The position numbers were made by a program, and so were the translations under genes. Shown piece after piece: positions 1 through 8,972 of a DNA stretch of 44,109 nt; positions within the stretch are counted from its first letter, which is position 1; every line of letters starts with the position of its first letter. The stretch lies in the NCBI GenBank assembly GCA_022843885.1, contig JALHMU010000003.1:1-44109 (forward strand), read 5' to 3'. Source of the stretch: Candidatus Peribacteraceae bacterium (GTDB taxonomy: Bacteria > Patescibacteriota > Gracilibacteria > Peribacterales > Peribacteraceae). The notes beneath the pieces were generated by a model. That model saw nothing but the letters and a program-made list of their open reading frames with translations. It searched no databases and was not told the DNA's origin.

Positions 1-1230
1 CACGAGGTTATCACCGGAACCGGACGCAAGTGTGAACAAGGTGCTCTTGTATTCCTCCAATGGAGCAGATGCCTCTTCCGTTTCACCTTCATTTAGAAGT
101 GCCAAGGCCTCGCTGAGACGCGTGTCTGCTTGCTGGATACGCTTCTCGACTTTGGCTTCCTGACCGACGGTAAACAGTACATCAACTTCCTCGGCTACAC
201 GCTTTACCGGATATAAAAGAGATGTAGGCAAAATACCTGCACTCTTCTCGCGGCGTTCACGATGTAGGGCAACGAGTCTTTCGCGATGTGCGTTGTCACG
301 ATTGGTATTCTCGGCAATCCATGAATCACGTAGATCATGTTTGGAAATTTCTCCCGGAACGTACTGTCCCGAGCTGAGTGTCAGTATTTCATTCGTGACG
401 AGGTACAATTTTTCCGGACCGTTTTGAACAAGTGCACGATGATCGAGCATCGCGATGGACACACCGTGTTGGAGATCGATACTTAGACTGCCCTCATTCA
501 ATGCGACCGTATCTGCATTTGGAAGTTCGATGATGAAGCTATCCACGGTTGGCGGCAACAAGCCGAGAACCCACGCCTTGCCTTTGATCATACTAAGCGT
601 GCTTGGGAGTGATGGCTCGGGTCGGTCTGCGAGATCATGCAAACGAATACTCGTGTGTGGTGCCAAACGAACAACAGCATCGTCATGTAAGACGAGTGTT
701 GCACCTTGCTCACCGGTCGTGATCAATGCGGCGTTACTCAGTGTGTAGGGAGCGGTAACTGGAACGACAATTCCTCCGATCGAAACATCGACCGTGCCAC
801 CTTCTGGAATGATCTCTACTTTGCTTTGCGCCTGCGTAGACGGTGCGAGCAATGCGAGTGGCATCAATCGAACGATCAAGACGAAGATGGCAAATGCAGC
901 CGTCCACTTCAGCCCTCCGCTGACAAATGTGACTCGAACTGGGGCCAAACGTCCGCTCATTGCCTGCCAGATTGCATTGCTTTGACCGTGGCTTGGGGAC
1001 AAAGAATCTTTGAACGACGGCAAGACGCCTGCTGCCGGTGAGGAGATTCTATCGAGGAGTCGTGCTTTCACTTTTTGGCCAAAAGAAGCGGTTGGATGCG
1101 TTTTGGCGACCGCAGCTTTGAGATCGTGGGAGTCGATTCGCTTCAAAACACGTGCTTTCATCCGTTCCGAAGCCGTTTGAGAGGGCTTCAGGTTCTTCGC
1201 GAGCCGTGAGAGAAGGTCATCGAGATGCAT
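1..1230 (-). CDS. FecR-like / DUF5667-like membrane protein downstream of ECF sigma factor (C-terminus truncated by window edge)
   Basis: Open minus frame from ATG at 1230 to the left edge (not in ORF track because no stop). Translation MHLDDLLSRLAKNLKPSQTASERMKARVLKRI...; one TM segment (WTAAFAIFVLIVRLMPLALL), FecR-like beta region, C-terminal helical region resembling DUF5667. Confidence 0.7.
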   Translation of the reverse strand, partial: MHLDDLLSRLAKNLKPSQTASERMKARVLKRIDSHDLKAAVAKTHPTASFGQKVKARLLDRISSPAAGVLPSFKDSLSPSHGQSNAIWQAMSGRLAPVRVTFVSGGLKWTAAFAIFVLIVRLMPLALLAPSTQAQSKVEIIPEGGTVDVSIGGIVVPVTAPYTLSNAALITTGEQGATLVLHDDAVVRLAPHTSIRLHDLADRPEPSLPSTLSMIKGKAWVLGLLPPTVDSFIIELPNADTVALNEGSLSIDLQHGVSIAMLDHRALVQNGPEKLYLVTNEILTLSSGQYVPGEISKHDLRDSWIAENTNRDNAHRERLVALHRERREKSAGILPTSLLYPVKRVAEEVDVLFTVGQEAKVEKRIQQADTRLSEALALLNEGETEEASAPLEEYKSTLFTLASGSGDNLV

Positions 1231-1270
1231 AGAGTTTGTCAGTCGTTAAAACGCAGGATTAGGGCTTTTG

Positions 1271-1840
1271 TTACACAGAATCTTTGATTGTGGAGGGTAA
1301 ATACGATTCGAGCTTTTTGAGCGCTCGGAACTTCAAAATTCTGACCGTTCCTTCGCGGATGCCCATCGCTTTGGCAATTTCTGCATGGGTAAGGTCGCTG
1401 ACGTAACTGAGGAGCAATGTTTCACGATATCGTCGTGGTAGTTCATTCATCGCTTTTCGGACCGTCGAAATAGTCATGCCCCGTTCCGTGCGACGCTTTG
1501 GATCGCTTGATGTGTTCTCATCCTGCACATTTTCTGAGAGTTCATCGAAACCACGATGTCTACGGTACGCATCGATCACAACGTGACGCGCAATACGGAA
1601 CAACCATGCCGCAAATGGGACATTCTTTTGCGCTTTATAGGTGTGCAACTTTTCCCATGCTTTCACGAAAATATCGGCAACAAGATCTTCCGCGAGTTCT
1701 TCCGGAAAACGAAAAGCGACATAGCGATACACCGGCGTGAGATACGCATCATAGATTGCACCGAACGCTTCGGTATCGCCTTCTTGAGCTGCACGAACGA
1801 GTGTGAAGAGCTCTTCCTGAGAGAGTGGATTCTGTTGCAT
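1271..1840 (-). CDS. ECF-type RNA polymerase sigma-70 family factor
   Basis: Sigma2 (YDAYLTPVYRYVAFRF..AEDLVADIFVKAWE) and sigma4 (LPRRYRETLLLSYVSDLTHAEIAKAMGIREGTVRILKFRALKKLE) signatures. Confidence 0.95.
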   Translation of the reverse strand: MQQNPLSQEELFTLVRAAQEGDTEAFGAIYDAYLTPVYRYVAFRFPEELAEDLVADIFVKAWEKLHTYKAQKNVPFAAWLFRIARHVVIDAYRRHRGFDELSENVQDENTSSDPKRRTERGMTISTVRKAMNELPRRYRETLLLSYVSDLTHAEIAKAMGIREGTVRILKFRALKKLESYLPSTIKDSV

Positions 1841-1850
1841 GCGAGCACGC

Positions 1851-1856
1851 AGTATA
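1851..1856 (-). promoter_or_regulatory. -10 box TATACT upstream of sigma factor
   Basis: Reverse complement of agtata; 10 nt before ATG at 1840. Confidence 0.55.
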
Positions 1857-1894
1857 GAGGAAATACGACGATGAAAGCGAAAAGTAACGATGGA

Positions 1895-3676
1895 TTACTC
1901 CCATTCAATCGTTCCTGGTGGCTTGGTCGTCATGTCGAGGAGCACCGTATCAATACCCGGAATTGCGAGGAGTCCTTTGGTCATTGCAGCGAGTACGGAT
2001 GCGGGAATCGTGCCCATTCCTGCCGTCATTGCATCGGTAGATTCCACGGGGCGTAGCACAATCGTTTGTCCGCCCGGTGTCGATCCAGCTGGCAAGAGAA
2101 CGACAGGAAATTGCCAAATAGACTGATACAAATTCTCCGAACGCATGATGCGATCGACCAAGTTGTCTGCATCACGCAAAAGATCTGCTCGCTCACGTGT
2201 AATCGACAGTGGTGTGAATGAAAATTCAAATGGATCGGCATGCGACAGACACACGAGCACGCGATTGATATCGCGGCTTTGATTCGGAATGGATGTTGCG
2301 AGCGGGATCATCGCATCGATATCGCCTTCTTTCTCTTTCGAGAAGAGAACGAGCGCATGTCGGTACGTGCGATTGTCGCCCTGAACTCCCACCGAACGAA
2401 TCGGAAGAATGGCTGATGGATGCGAAATATCGAGCTTTGGCGTTTCAATGGTATCCGGTTTGTCAGCGCAGAGAATACGCACGCCGAGTCCCGGACCTGG
2501 GAATGGATGTCGCCACACCAAATCGTGCGGTAGTCCGAGTTCTTCACCGAGAATTCTGACTTCATCTTTGTACAATTCTTTCAGTGGTTCGATCACGAGA
2601 CCTTGATCGATCATTTTCTGAATCGCATCGACACGGTTGTGATGTGTTTTAATTTTGTCAGCGTGTTTTGTACCGCCGGTTTCGATCGTGTCTGGATAAA
2701 TTGTGCCTTGTCCGAGCATCCATTTTCCATTTTCAAGTTGCATCGATTCACTGACGCGTTTTTGTACGGCAAGAAATGTGTCACCAATGATTTGTCGCTT
2801 CTTCTCTGGCTCCGTGACACCTTTGAGATTCGACAAAAACTCTTCAGATGCATCTTCAACGTGGAGATTTTTAATGCCGAGAACATCAAAGGCCTGCTTG
2901 ATCAGCGTCACTTCGTCTTTGCGCATCAGTCCTGTATCAACGAGAAGACCCACGACGCGATCCGCACCCAACACTTGATTGAGTAATGTGAATGCGACGG
3001 TCGAATCGACGCCACCTGAGACGAGCATGAAGACATTTTTTTCACCGACTTCTTTTGTAATATCGTCACCAATTTTTTTCGCAAAACTTTCGACGGACCA
3101 AGGTGCAGCTTTGCTCACATCAACGAAACGTTTGAGCATATCGATCCCATGTTCGCTGTGCATGACTTCTGGATGAAACTGCAGTGCGAAAAATTTGCGA
3201 GTCTCATCTGCAAAGGCCGTATTCTTGCACGTATCCGATGTTGCGATGAGTTTGAAACCTTCCGGGAGTTTCACGGCTTCATCACCGTGGCTCATCCAGA
3301 CCGTGCAACTGTCGCCACAATCTTGCAGCAACGTATCGCCATCGACGATCGTAATTTTCGTGCGACCATATTCTTTCACATGTCCCGGCTTCACTTCTCC
3401 GCCGAGCGTTTGTGTCATCCAATGTAAACCGTAACAAAGTCCGAGTACGGGCTTTCCGAGTTCCAGAATTTTTTTGTCAGCCTGCGGACTACCTGCGTCA
3501 TACACACTTTGCGGTCCACCCGACAAAATGATTGCTGCGGCATCTTTCAAATCTTCCGCCGGCGTCTCGGGTGGAAGGATCTCCGAATAGGCTCCAAGCC
3601 TGCGAATCCTGTTTCCAATCAGGTGCGTGTATTGGCTCCCGAAGTCCAAAATGACGATGCTGCCTGGATGTACCAT
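1895..3676 (-). CDS. guaA: GMP synthase (glutamine-hydrolyzing)
   Basis: GATase (GLCYGLHWM, ALQFHPEV) and ATP-PPase (LVSGGVDSTVA) motifs, C-terminal HPFPGPGL...KPPGTIEWE. Confidence 0.98.
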   Translation of the reverse strand: MVHPGSIVILDFGSQYTHLIGNRIRRLGAYSEILPPETPAEDLKDAAAIILSGGPQSVYDAGSPQADKKILELGKPVLGLCYGLHWMTQTLGGEVKPGHVKEYGRTKITIVDGDTLLQDCGDSCTVWMSHGDEAVKLPEGFKLIATSDTCKNTAFADETRKFFALQFHPEVMHSEHGIDMLKRFVDVSKAAPWSVESFAKKIGDDITKEVGEKNVFMLVSGGVDSTVAFTLLNQVLGADRVVGLLVDTGLMRKDEVTLIKQAFDVLGIKNLHVEDASEEFLSNLKGVTEPEKKRQIIGDTFLAVQKRVSESMQLENGKWMLGQGTIYPDTIETGGTKHADKIKTHHNRVDAIQKMIDQGLVIEPLKELYKDEVRILGEELGLPHDLVWRHPFPGPGLGVRILCADKPDTIETPKLDISHPSAILPIRSVGVQGDNRTYRHALVLFSKEKEGDIDAMIPLATSIPNQSRDINRVLVCLSHADPFEFSFTPLSITRERADLLRDADNLVDRIMRSENLYQSIWQFPVVLLPAGSTPGGQTIVLRPVESTDAMTAGMGTIPASVLAAMTKGLLAIPGIDTVLLDMTTKPPGTIEWE

Positions 3677-3682
3677 GTGTGG

Positions 3683-3688
3683 AGTGTA
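3683..3688 (-). promoter_or_regulatory. -10 box TACACT, 6 nt before guaA ATG (leaderless candidate)
   Basis: Reverse complement tctagTACACTccacacATG. Confidence 0.6.
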
Positions 3689-3715
3689 CTAGAAAACGGC
3701 TTGTGTGTGCAGAAC

Positions 3716-3743
3716 TTGACAAATAATTATTCCAGAGTATAAA
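3716..3743 (+). promoter_or_regulatory. Sigma70-like promoter TTGACA-N16-TATAAA, 6 nt before ATG 3750
   Basis: ttgaca (3716-3721), tataaa (3738-3743), then tatggc and ATG. Confidence 0.75.
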
Positions 3744-3749
3744 TATGGC

Positions 3750-4403
3750 ATGCCTCAGGAAACACGGGATCTACTTGGTTGGCATCAACGAGAAACGGAG
3801 AATATCCACATGGCGCTCGAAGGGCCCGGACTTGAATTGGATGAAAACGCAGAAAGAATTCGAGCACATCTTCAACAGCGTTTTCGTTCGTTAGTACAGG
3901 TCGTCATTGGTTCTAAGGAAAGATTTCCAAAAGAATCAGTGGGTGCATTTATCTATATGATGGTCGAACCTGCGGATGAACGAGAAATCAAACATGAGAT
4001 CTTAGAAAAGAAAGGATTACTACATCATTGGAGTCCACATCTGGCAGAAGATTTGATTCGCGAAGGCGCTGATCCGAACGAGGCCACGCATATTCAACAA
4101 GTCACGGGCGCAGCCCGAATGCCTGAAATAGCAGCTGTCACACCAGAAGAACATGTTTTCCTGAATGCGCTTACAACTGCAGAGCGAACACGACGTTATC
4201 TCGATGCTCTGTTATCAGATGCACATTTTGTACATATTCCTGCCGCACAAAAAGAAATAGAACGTGAAACAACATTGGAATTACCTGAAACAAGTGAACA
4301 TCATTCCGGTCCGCGTCAGCATCTAGAAGTGGTTCCGATTGATGAAATCTTCCCTACTGGTGTTTCTCCGACTGAGAAACCGAAGTTAGAAAAGCGGCGC
4401 TAA
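3750..4403 (+). CDS. Hypothetical protein (217 aa), family not recognised
   Basis: Long ORF with promoter directly upstream; soluble, charged protein. 3' end overlaps the convergent CDS by 50 bp. Confidence 0.8.
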   Translation: MPQETRDLLGWHQRETENIHMALEGPGLELDENAERIRAHLQQRFRSLVQVVIGSKERFPKESVGAFIYMMVEPADEREIKHEILEKKGLLHHWSPHLAEDLIREGADPNEATHIQQVTGAARMPEIAAVTPEEHVFLNALTTAERTRRYLDALLSDAHFVHIPAAQKEIERETTLELPETSEHHSGPRQHLEVVPIDEIFPTGVSPTEKPKLEKRR

Positions 4404-5718
4404 GCAACCACATGGAATAGGTGATCGCGCCATCTTCCCATGCATGAAGGAAGAGTGCAGCGATAGACACTCCCAAGAATGCAGAGAAGAGTGCGACATT
4501 CTTTCGAAGTTTCAAAAGCATCGTCAGTGTCAGTGCGAGGAAGAAAACGAATCCGATCCAACCGAGTTCTACGCCGATTTGCAGATACCAGTTCTCCGGC
4601 AAAAAAGGGCAGGAACATGGCTCTGTAGGCTGTACCTGCGCACTATCCACGAACACGCATAACTCCGGACGATCCGTTGCCCACGAAGGATCAGCACCCG
4701 CTTCTAAGAAGACACATGTATCACTAATGCGATTGGAGGCAGGACCAGCAGTGCCGAGTCCCTGACCAAACGGATATGCAATCATTTTTTGCATCGCTTC
4801 GATCGGTCGCGTGAGATGATGACGAGTAGAAAGTGTGCGGAACAAAATATCGCGACCAACATATCCACCAAGAGACACAAGAATCAAAAGAACAATGCCG
4901 ATCGAAAGAAGACGTTTTTTGGAAAGTCTGATCTTTCGTTCTCGCACAAACAGAATCGCAACCAGCACAAAAATCACGCTCGCAGCAATCCATGCGGAAC
5001 GTGAAAATGTGAGGAAGAGCGAAAGATCGATCAGCGCGAGGAGAAGCCATAAACCGATCGACTTTGGTGTCTGTAACAGCTTCGAAAGAACGATGCTCCA
5101 TGGCAGAAGCAACCAGATGCCGAGTTGATTCGGACCACTCAATGTACTTTGCAAGCGTCGGAGTCCATTCGGCAAATATTGGAATGCTGCAATCGGACCA
5201 TCCGCAACATACAAGGAATGGAGATCGGAATATCCAAGCCACGTGAAAAATGTTTGCGGCACAAAATATGTTGTAAGTCCAAATGCAATGATAAGAATCG
5301 TCACGCTGAGGATTGCAGTAATACTTTTTCTCAGAAAATCTACAGACCAATCTGCACGACGCAGTACAAGAAACGCGAGGAGTGCTGTAAAGTCATATTT
5401 GGCTCCATACAGCGCTTGCGTGAGATCTGTACCAATGACAAATGTCACAATCACCGCAAGAACAATGAGTGCCACGATCAGCATATCGATCAGATCGAAT
5501 CTGAACGCACGTGTGAGAAGCGATCGATTGGAAAAAATTTCCAATAGTGCGATGAACACAATCAACACGAGTACGCATTCTTTCCAGAGTGCGAGTGACA
5601 CGATCGGTGCCTGATTCGGACCCGAAAGGAATCGTGTAGCAACGGTGATCAGAAATGCATGCAACGGAAGCAACGCGAGAAGCCCGATACTCAAGCCTTC
5701 GCGGATCTTTTGCAGCAT
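4354..5718 (-). CDS. O-antigen ligase-like / Wzy-family multi-TM protein
   Basis: About 10-12 hydrophobic segments, typical Wzy/WaaL pattern with LSGPNQLGIWLLLPW and FGQGLGTAGPAS....ENWYLQIGVELG. Confidence 0.85.
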   Translation of the reverse strand: MLQKIREGLSIGLLALLPLHAFLITVATRFLSGPNQAPIVSLALWKECVLVLIVFIALLEIFSNRSLLTRAFRFDLIDMLIVALIVLAVIVTFVIGTDLTQALYGAKYDFTALLAFLVLRRADWSVDFLRKSITAILSVTILIIAFGLTTYFVPQTFFTWLGYSDLHSLYVADGPIAAFQYLPNGLRRLQSTLSGPNQLGIWLLLPWSIVLSKLLQTPKSIGLWLLLALIDLSLFLTFSRSAWIAASVIFVLVAILFVRERKIRLSKKRLLSIGIVLLILVSLGGYVGRDILFRTLSTRHHLTRPIEAMQKMIAYPFGQGLGTAGPASNRISDTCVFLEAGADPSWATDRPELCVFVDSAQVQPTEPCSCPFLPENWYLQIGVELGWIGFVFFLALTLTMLLKLRKNVALFSAFLGVSIAALFLHAWEDGAITYSMWLLSAAFLTSVSQSEKHQ

Positions 5719-5720
5719 AG

Positions 5721-7061
5721 TTATGCCAAGAAACCGATACGACGTTCATCTGTGCGCGCAATGTCATCATCCAGTGCGAGCACGCGTTCAACGGCATCGA
5801 TGCACTGCTTGCTCACACTCTCGCCGTACAACTTCGGCGCTGCTTTCATCTCTGCATTATTCCATGCGAATTCAATCGCAGATTTCACGATGCTCGGATT
5901 GATCGGTGGTGCGAGAACATTGCCGCCGGACATAAGTGATTCACTGCGATCAGAACCAAAACGTAACGTGACACACGGCACACCGAGGACATTCATTTCT
6001 TCCTGCATCGAACCGGAATCCGTCGCACAGACAGCGGCTTTTGCCATGGCGGCAATCACATCGCCGTATTCAGGCCACACGGGTGAATAGATGAAATTCG
6101 GGAGTTTCGCGAGCTCTTCGACTTCTTTGCGCAAATTAAAACGATCAAACGCAGCTTCGGTTTGGAACATCGAAATCAGCAGCACATTCTTGCCGCTTTG
6201 AATCATGTCTTTCATTGCAGTGAAGATCGCTTTGAATCGAACTTCCGATAAACAGTTCTCGCGACGGTGAATACAGAAGCGAACGAAGTTACCATCTTTC
6301 AAGAGTGGATACTTTTCAAAAATTTTCGAATCCTTCGCAACTTTCAATGCAGTTTTGGTCGCGTCAGAGACAGAGTTTCCAACGACGAAAATACGATCTG
6401 TGGCATACCCTTCTGCAAGCAAGAACTCTTGATCCAGCGCGACGGGTGCCAAGTGAATGCCGCTCGCAGCCTCGCTTGCGCGTGTGTTGAACTGCTCCGG
6501 ATACGGCTCTTGGCTGCCACGCTCATAGTTCTTACGATCCATCAAAAACCCTCTCCACTTCGCCATGTCCATGGTCGTTGTCGACAATTTAAATGTCGGA
6601 TCAAATTCAAAGTACTTCGGTGTGAGCGTGCGAATACCAGCTTCGACGTGCACCGATGGGAAGCCGTGGCAGAAAGCCGCATTGCTGGCTGCCATCGCAG
6701 TGGTTGTATCACCGTGCACATACGGGATGACAATCTTCCCGAGCGACTTCATGTGTCCGATCACCTCTCCGAGTCGTGCGATAATTTGAGAGACGACTTC
6801 ATGCATCTCTCCTCGAACATTTAAGTTGAAATCCGGAACAACACCGAATTCTTTTAGCATTCCCCCGCTCAAATTTTCATCGTAATGCTGACCAGTGTGA
6901 CCCAAAATGACTTCATGTGAACGGTCCTTCAGCTCTTTGTAGAGCGGAATCTGTTTAATGATGTCAGGTTTCGTGGCAATCAGAATCAAGTGAACCTGGC
7001 GGTAAGGCCGTGATTCAATTTCTTCGTAGAAACGATCTGATGCAAAGGTGATGTCAGACAT
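5721..7061 (-). CDS. UDP-N-acetylglucosamine 2-epimerase family protein (WecB-like)
   Basis: GHTGQHYDENLS, YVHGDTTTAMAAS, HVEAGIRT, HRREN, ATDSGSMQEE motifs; unusual internal insertion. Confidence 0.88.
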   Translation of the reverse strand: MSDITFASDRFYEEIESRPYRQVHLILIATKPDIIKQIPLYKELKDRSHEVILGHTGQHYDENLSGGMLKEFGVVPDFNLNVRGEMHEVVSQIIARLGEVIGHMKSLGKIVIPYVHGDTTTAMAASNAAFCHGFPSVHVEAGIRTLTPKYFEFDPTFKLSTTTMDMAKWRGFLMDRKNYERGSQEPYPEQFNTRASEAASGIHLAPVALDQEFLLAEGYATDRIFVVGNSVSDATKTALKVAKDSKIFEKYPLLKDGNFVRFCIHRRENCLSEVRFKAIFTAMKDMIQSGKNVLLISMFQTEAAFDRFNLRKEVEELAKLPNFIYSPVWPEYGDVIAAMAKAAVCATDSGSMQEEMNVLGVPCVTLRFGSDRSESLMSGGNVLAPPINPSIVKSAIEFAWNNAEMKAAPKLYGESVSKQCIDAVERVLALDDDIARTDERRIGFLA

Positions 7062-7071
7062 GCCAAAAGAG

Positions 7072-7077
7072 AGTATC
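7072..7077 (-). promoter_or_regulatory. -10 box GATACT, 10 nt before ATG 7061
   Basis: Reverse complement atcgGATACTctcttttggcATG. Confidence 0.45.
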
Positions 7078-7099
7078 CGATTTTCCCGAAAAGCGGAAT

Positions 7100-7768
7100 C
7101 TAGATACGACCGGTTTCGACCTTCTTCTCGGTCAATGATGCGCCTTGCGTGATGATGCCAGGCACTTCACGGATCTCTTTGTTCGTCATCTTGTCACCGT
7201 CAAAGGTGTAAATGTACGGCGTGCAGAGTCCGATCTCGAGTGAACCAGTTGTGTCATCGTCGAGGTTTTCCAAGTACCTCATGATCGGGCGGAGGCTGTT
7301 GCCGTGTGCCGCGATGATGACGTTCTTGCCAGCTTTAATGTGCGGCATCACGTACTGCATAAAGTATGGCGTCGTGCGACGAACACAGTCTTCGATGCTT
7401 TCACCGTTTGGTGGTCGGCCACTGAAACTTCGGCGCCACTCTTGTACTTTTTCTTTTCCGAACTTCTCTGTCGTTTCAGCTTTATTCAAACCTTGAAGAT
7501 CGCCGTAGTGACGTTCGTTCAATGCTGAATCGTATTCTTTCGGAATCTCTTTGTGACCCATCGATTTCAGGACCGTATCCAACGTGCGGTTCGCACGGAT
7601 CAAACGGGACGAAAACGCGAGGTCAAAACTCAAACCTTTGAGTGCTTCGCCGGTCTTTCCGGCATCTTTTTCACCTTGTTCGGTGAGGGGGACATCAGAC
7701 CAGCCTGTGAAGCGGTTTTCGAGGTTCCACTGGGACTGACCGTGTCGGAGAAGGACGAGAGTAGCCAT
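7100..7768 (-). CDS. gpmA: 2,3-bisphosphoglycerate-dependent phosphoglycerate mutase
   Basis: LVLLRHGQSQWN, NRFTGWSDVPLTEQG, ERHYGDLQGLNK, AAHGNSLR. Start set at MATLVLLRHG, not the longer ORF start at 7849. Confidence 0.97.
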   Translation of the reverse strand: MATLVLLRHGQSQWNLENRFTGWSDVPLTEQGEKDAGKTGEALKGLSFDLAFSSRLIRANRTLDTVLKSMGHKEIPKEYDSALNERHYGDLQGLNKAETTEKFGKEKVQEWRRSFSGRPPNGESIEDCVRRTTPYFMQYVMPHIKAGKNVIIAAHGNSLRPIMRYLENLDDDTTGSLEIGLCTPYIYTFDGDKMTNKEIREVPGIITQGASLTEKKVETGRI

Positions 7769-7776
7769 AGGCGCGC

Positions 7777-7782
7777 ACTGTA
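7777..7782 (-). promoter_or_regulatory. -10 box TACAGT, 8 nt before gpmA ATG
   Basis: Reverse complement ggctgcTACAGTgcgcgcctATG. Confidence 0.55.
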
Positions 7783-7810
7783 GCAGCCGCTGGCCATGAA
7801 GCCAAATTTT

Positions 7811-7819
7811 TGCTATAAT
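7811..7819 (+). promoter_or_regulatory. Extended -10 TGCTATAAT, 6 nt before ATG 7826
   Basis: tttTGCTATAATggtctgATG. Confidence 0.75.
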
Positions 7820-7825
7820 GGTCTG

Positions 7826-8176
7826 ATGGATATCGAAAAACTCACACACAGAAACTATCGCATGAACGTGCTTGTCGCGGTCATCCTCTCAGGCGTCGTC
7901 GTGACGGCTGCATCCTTGCTCGGACGTGGTGTCCTGCAGATCAAAGGTGCACTCCTTACGGACAAGCCAACTGACCTCACCGTTGCGATCCTTTTGGAAC
8001 CATACGATCTCGTTCCACGCGATGTGTACGAACTTCCGAAGCGTGAAGATAAGAACTTCCACTATTCCGTCGAAACACAAAGTGGTGCGATCTACTTCCT
8101 CACGATTGATAAGAACGGTCCACCATGGAAACTCAAAAGTAAGCCGGAGAAGCTTCACGCGAGTGGCCGTCTTTAA
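7826..8176 (+). CDS. Hypothetical membrane-anchored protein (116 aa)
   Basis: Start MDIEKLTHRNYRMNVLVAVILSGVVVTAASLL; N-terminal TM; extended -10 six nt upstream. Confidence 0.8.
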   Translation: MDIEKLTHRNYRMNVLVAVILSGVVVTAASLLGRGVLQIKGALLTDKPTDLTVAILLEPYDLVPRDVYELPKREDKNFHYSVETQSGAIYFLTIDKNGPPWKLKSKPEKLHASGRL

Positions 8177-8889
8177 TCAAATCTGAGAACGAGATACGGA
8201 AACACAACGACTGCATTGAGAATGCGCTTGTAGCGTTTTGGTTCGCGGAACAATCGCCAAAGCCACTCGAGTCCGGCTTTACGCATCCATTCCGGTGCAC
8301 GCTTTTGTTTGCCTGCGATGAAGTCGAATGCGCCACCGACGCCCATCGCGACTTTGACGTGTGTGAGCTTAGGCAACACACGATCGATCCAGATGTCCTG
8401 CATCGGCGCACCGTACGCAACAAAGAGAATCTTCGCGCCTGATGCATTGATACGTTCGACGATCTCATCTTCTTCTCCGCGAACGGGTGTACCGGAAAAT
8501 GTACCGACAACTTTGAGATTCGGATTCTTCTCACGCAAGCGATGCTTCGCAGTATCAGCAACGCCTGGTGCAGCTCCTAAGAAAAACATCGATGCCTCGG
8601 ATTGTTTCGACAACGCGATAAGCATGTCCGTGCCCGTCACACGTTCGCGCAGCGGTTGTTTTTTTCTACGTGCGGCCCAGAGAAGTCCCGTGCCATCCGG
8701 AAGATTGAGTGCTGTTTTATTGAGCAACGCATGAAAAGAGGAATCGCGGTGCGCCGCGACAAGCATCTCAGGATTCGGCGTCATGATGTGATGTCGTGTC
8801 TCACCTCGTGCAAGTGTGAGGATCTGAGAAAAGGCTTCCTCTTGCGTCAAATCGTCGATTGGAACGCCAAGGATGGGAACGCGTTTCAT
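8173..8889 (-). CDS. WecG/TagA/CpsF family glycosyltransferase
   Basis: RVPILGVPIDDLT, MTPNPEMLVAA, LPDGTGLLWAARRK, FLGAAPGVADTA, VAYGAPMQDIWI, GVGGAFDFIAGKQKRAP, GLEWLWRLFREPKR. Confidence 0.95.
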   Translation of the reverse strand: MKRVPILGVPIDDLTQEEAFSQILTLARGETRHHIMTPNPEMLVAAHRDSSFHALLNKTALNLPDGTGLLWAARRKKQPLRERVTGTDMLIALSKQSEASMFFLGAAPGVADTAKHRLREKNPNLKVVGTFSGTPVRGEEDEIVERINASGAKILFVAYGAPMQDIWIDRVLPKLTHVKVAMGVGGAFDFIAGKQKRAPEWMRKAGLEWLWRLFREPKRYKRILNAVVVFPYLVLRFD

Positions 8890-8972
8890 CAAAGACACTC
8901 TACAGCATGTTCAGTGATTTCGAGGAAAAATGAAGGTTGCGCGACGGGAAAAAAACGCTCACAATTCTTTTC

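Noticed and set aside
1556-2056. 166-aa plus-strand ORF spanning sigma factor and guaA 3' end
   Set aside because: Antisense to two well-supported genes.
4724-5350. 208-aa minus-strand ORF and other ORFs in the same region
   Set aside because: Alternate frame of the O-antigen-ligase-like gene; low-complexity, Cys/His-rich translation.
6267-6824. 185-aa plus-strand ORF
   Set aside because: Antisense to the WecB-like gene; no family motifs.
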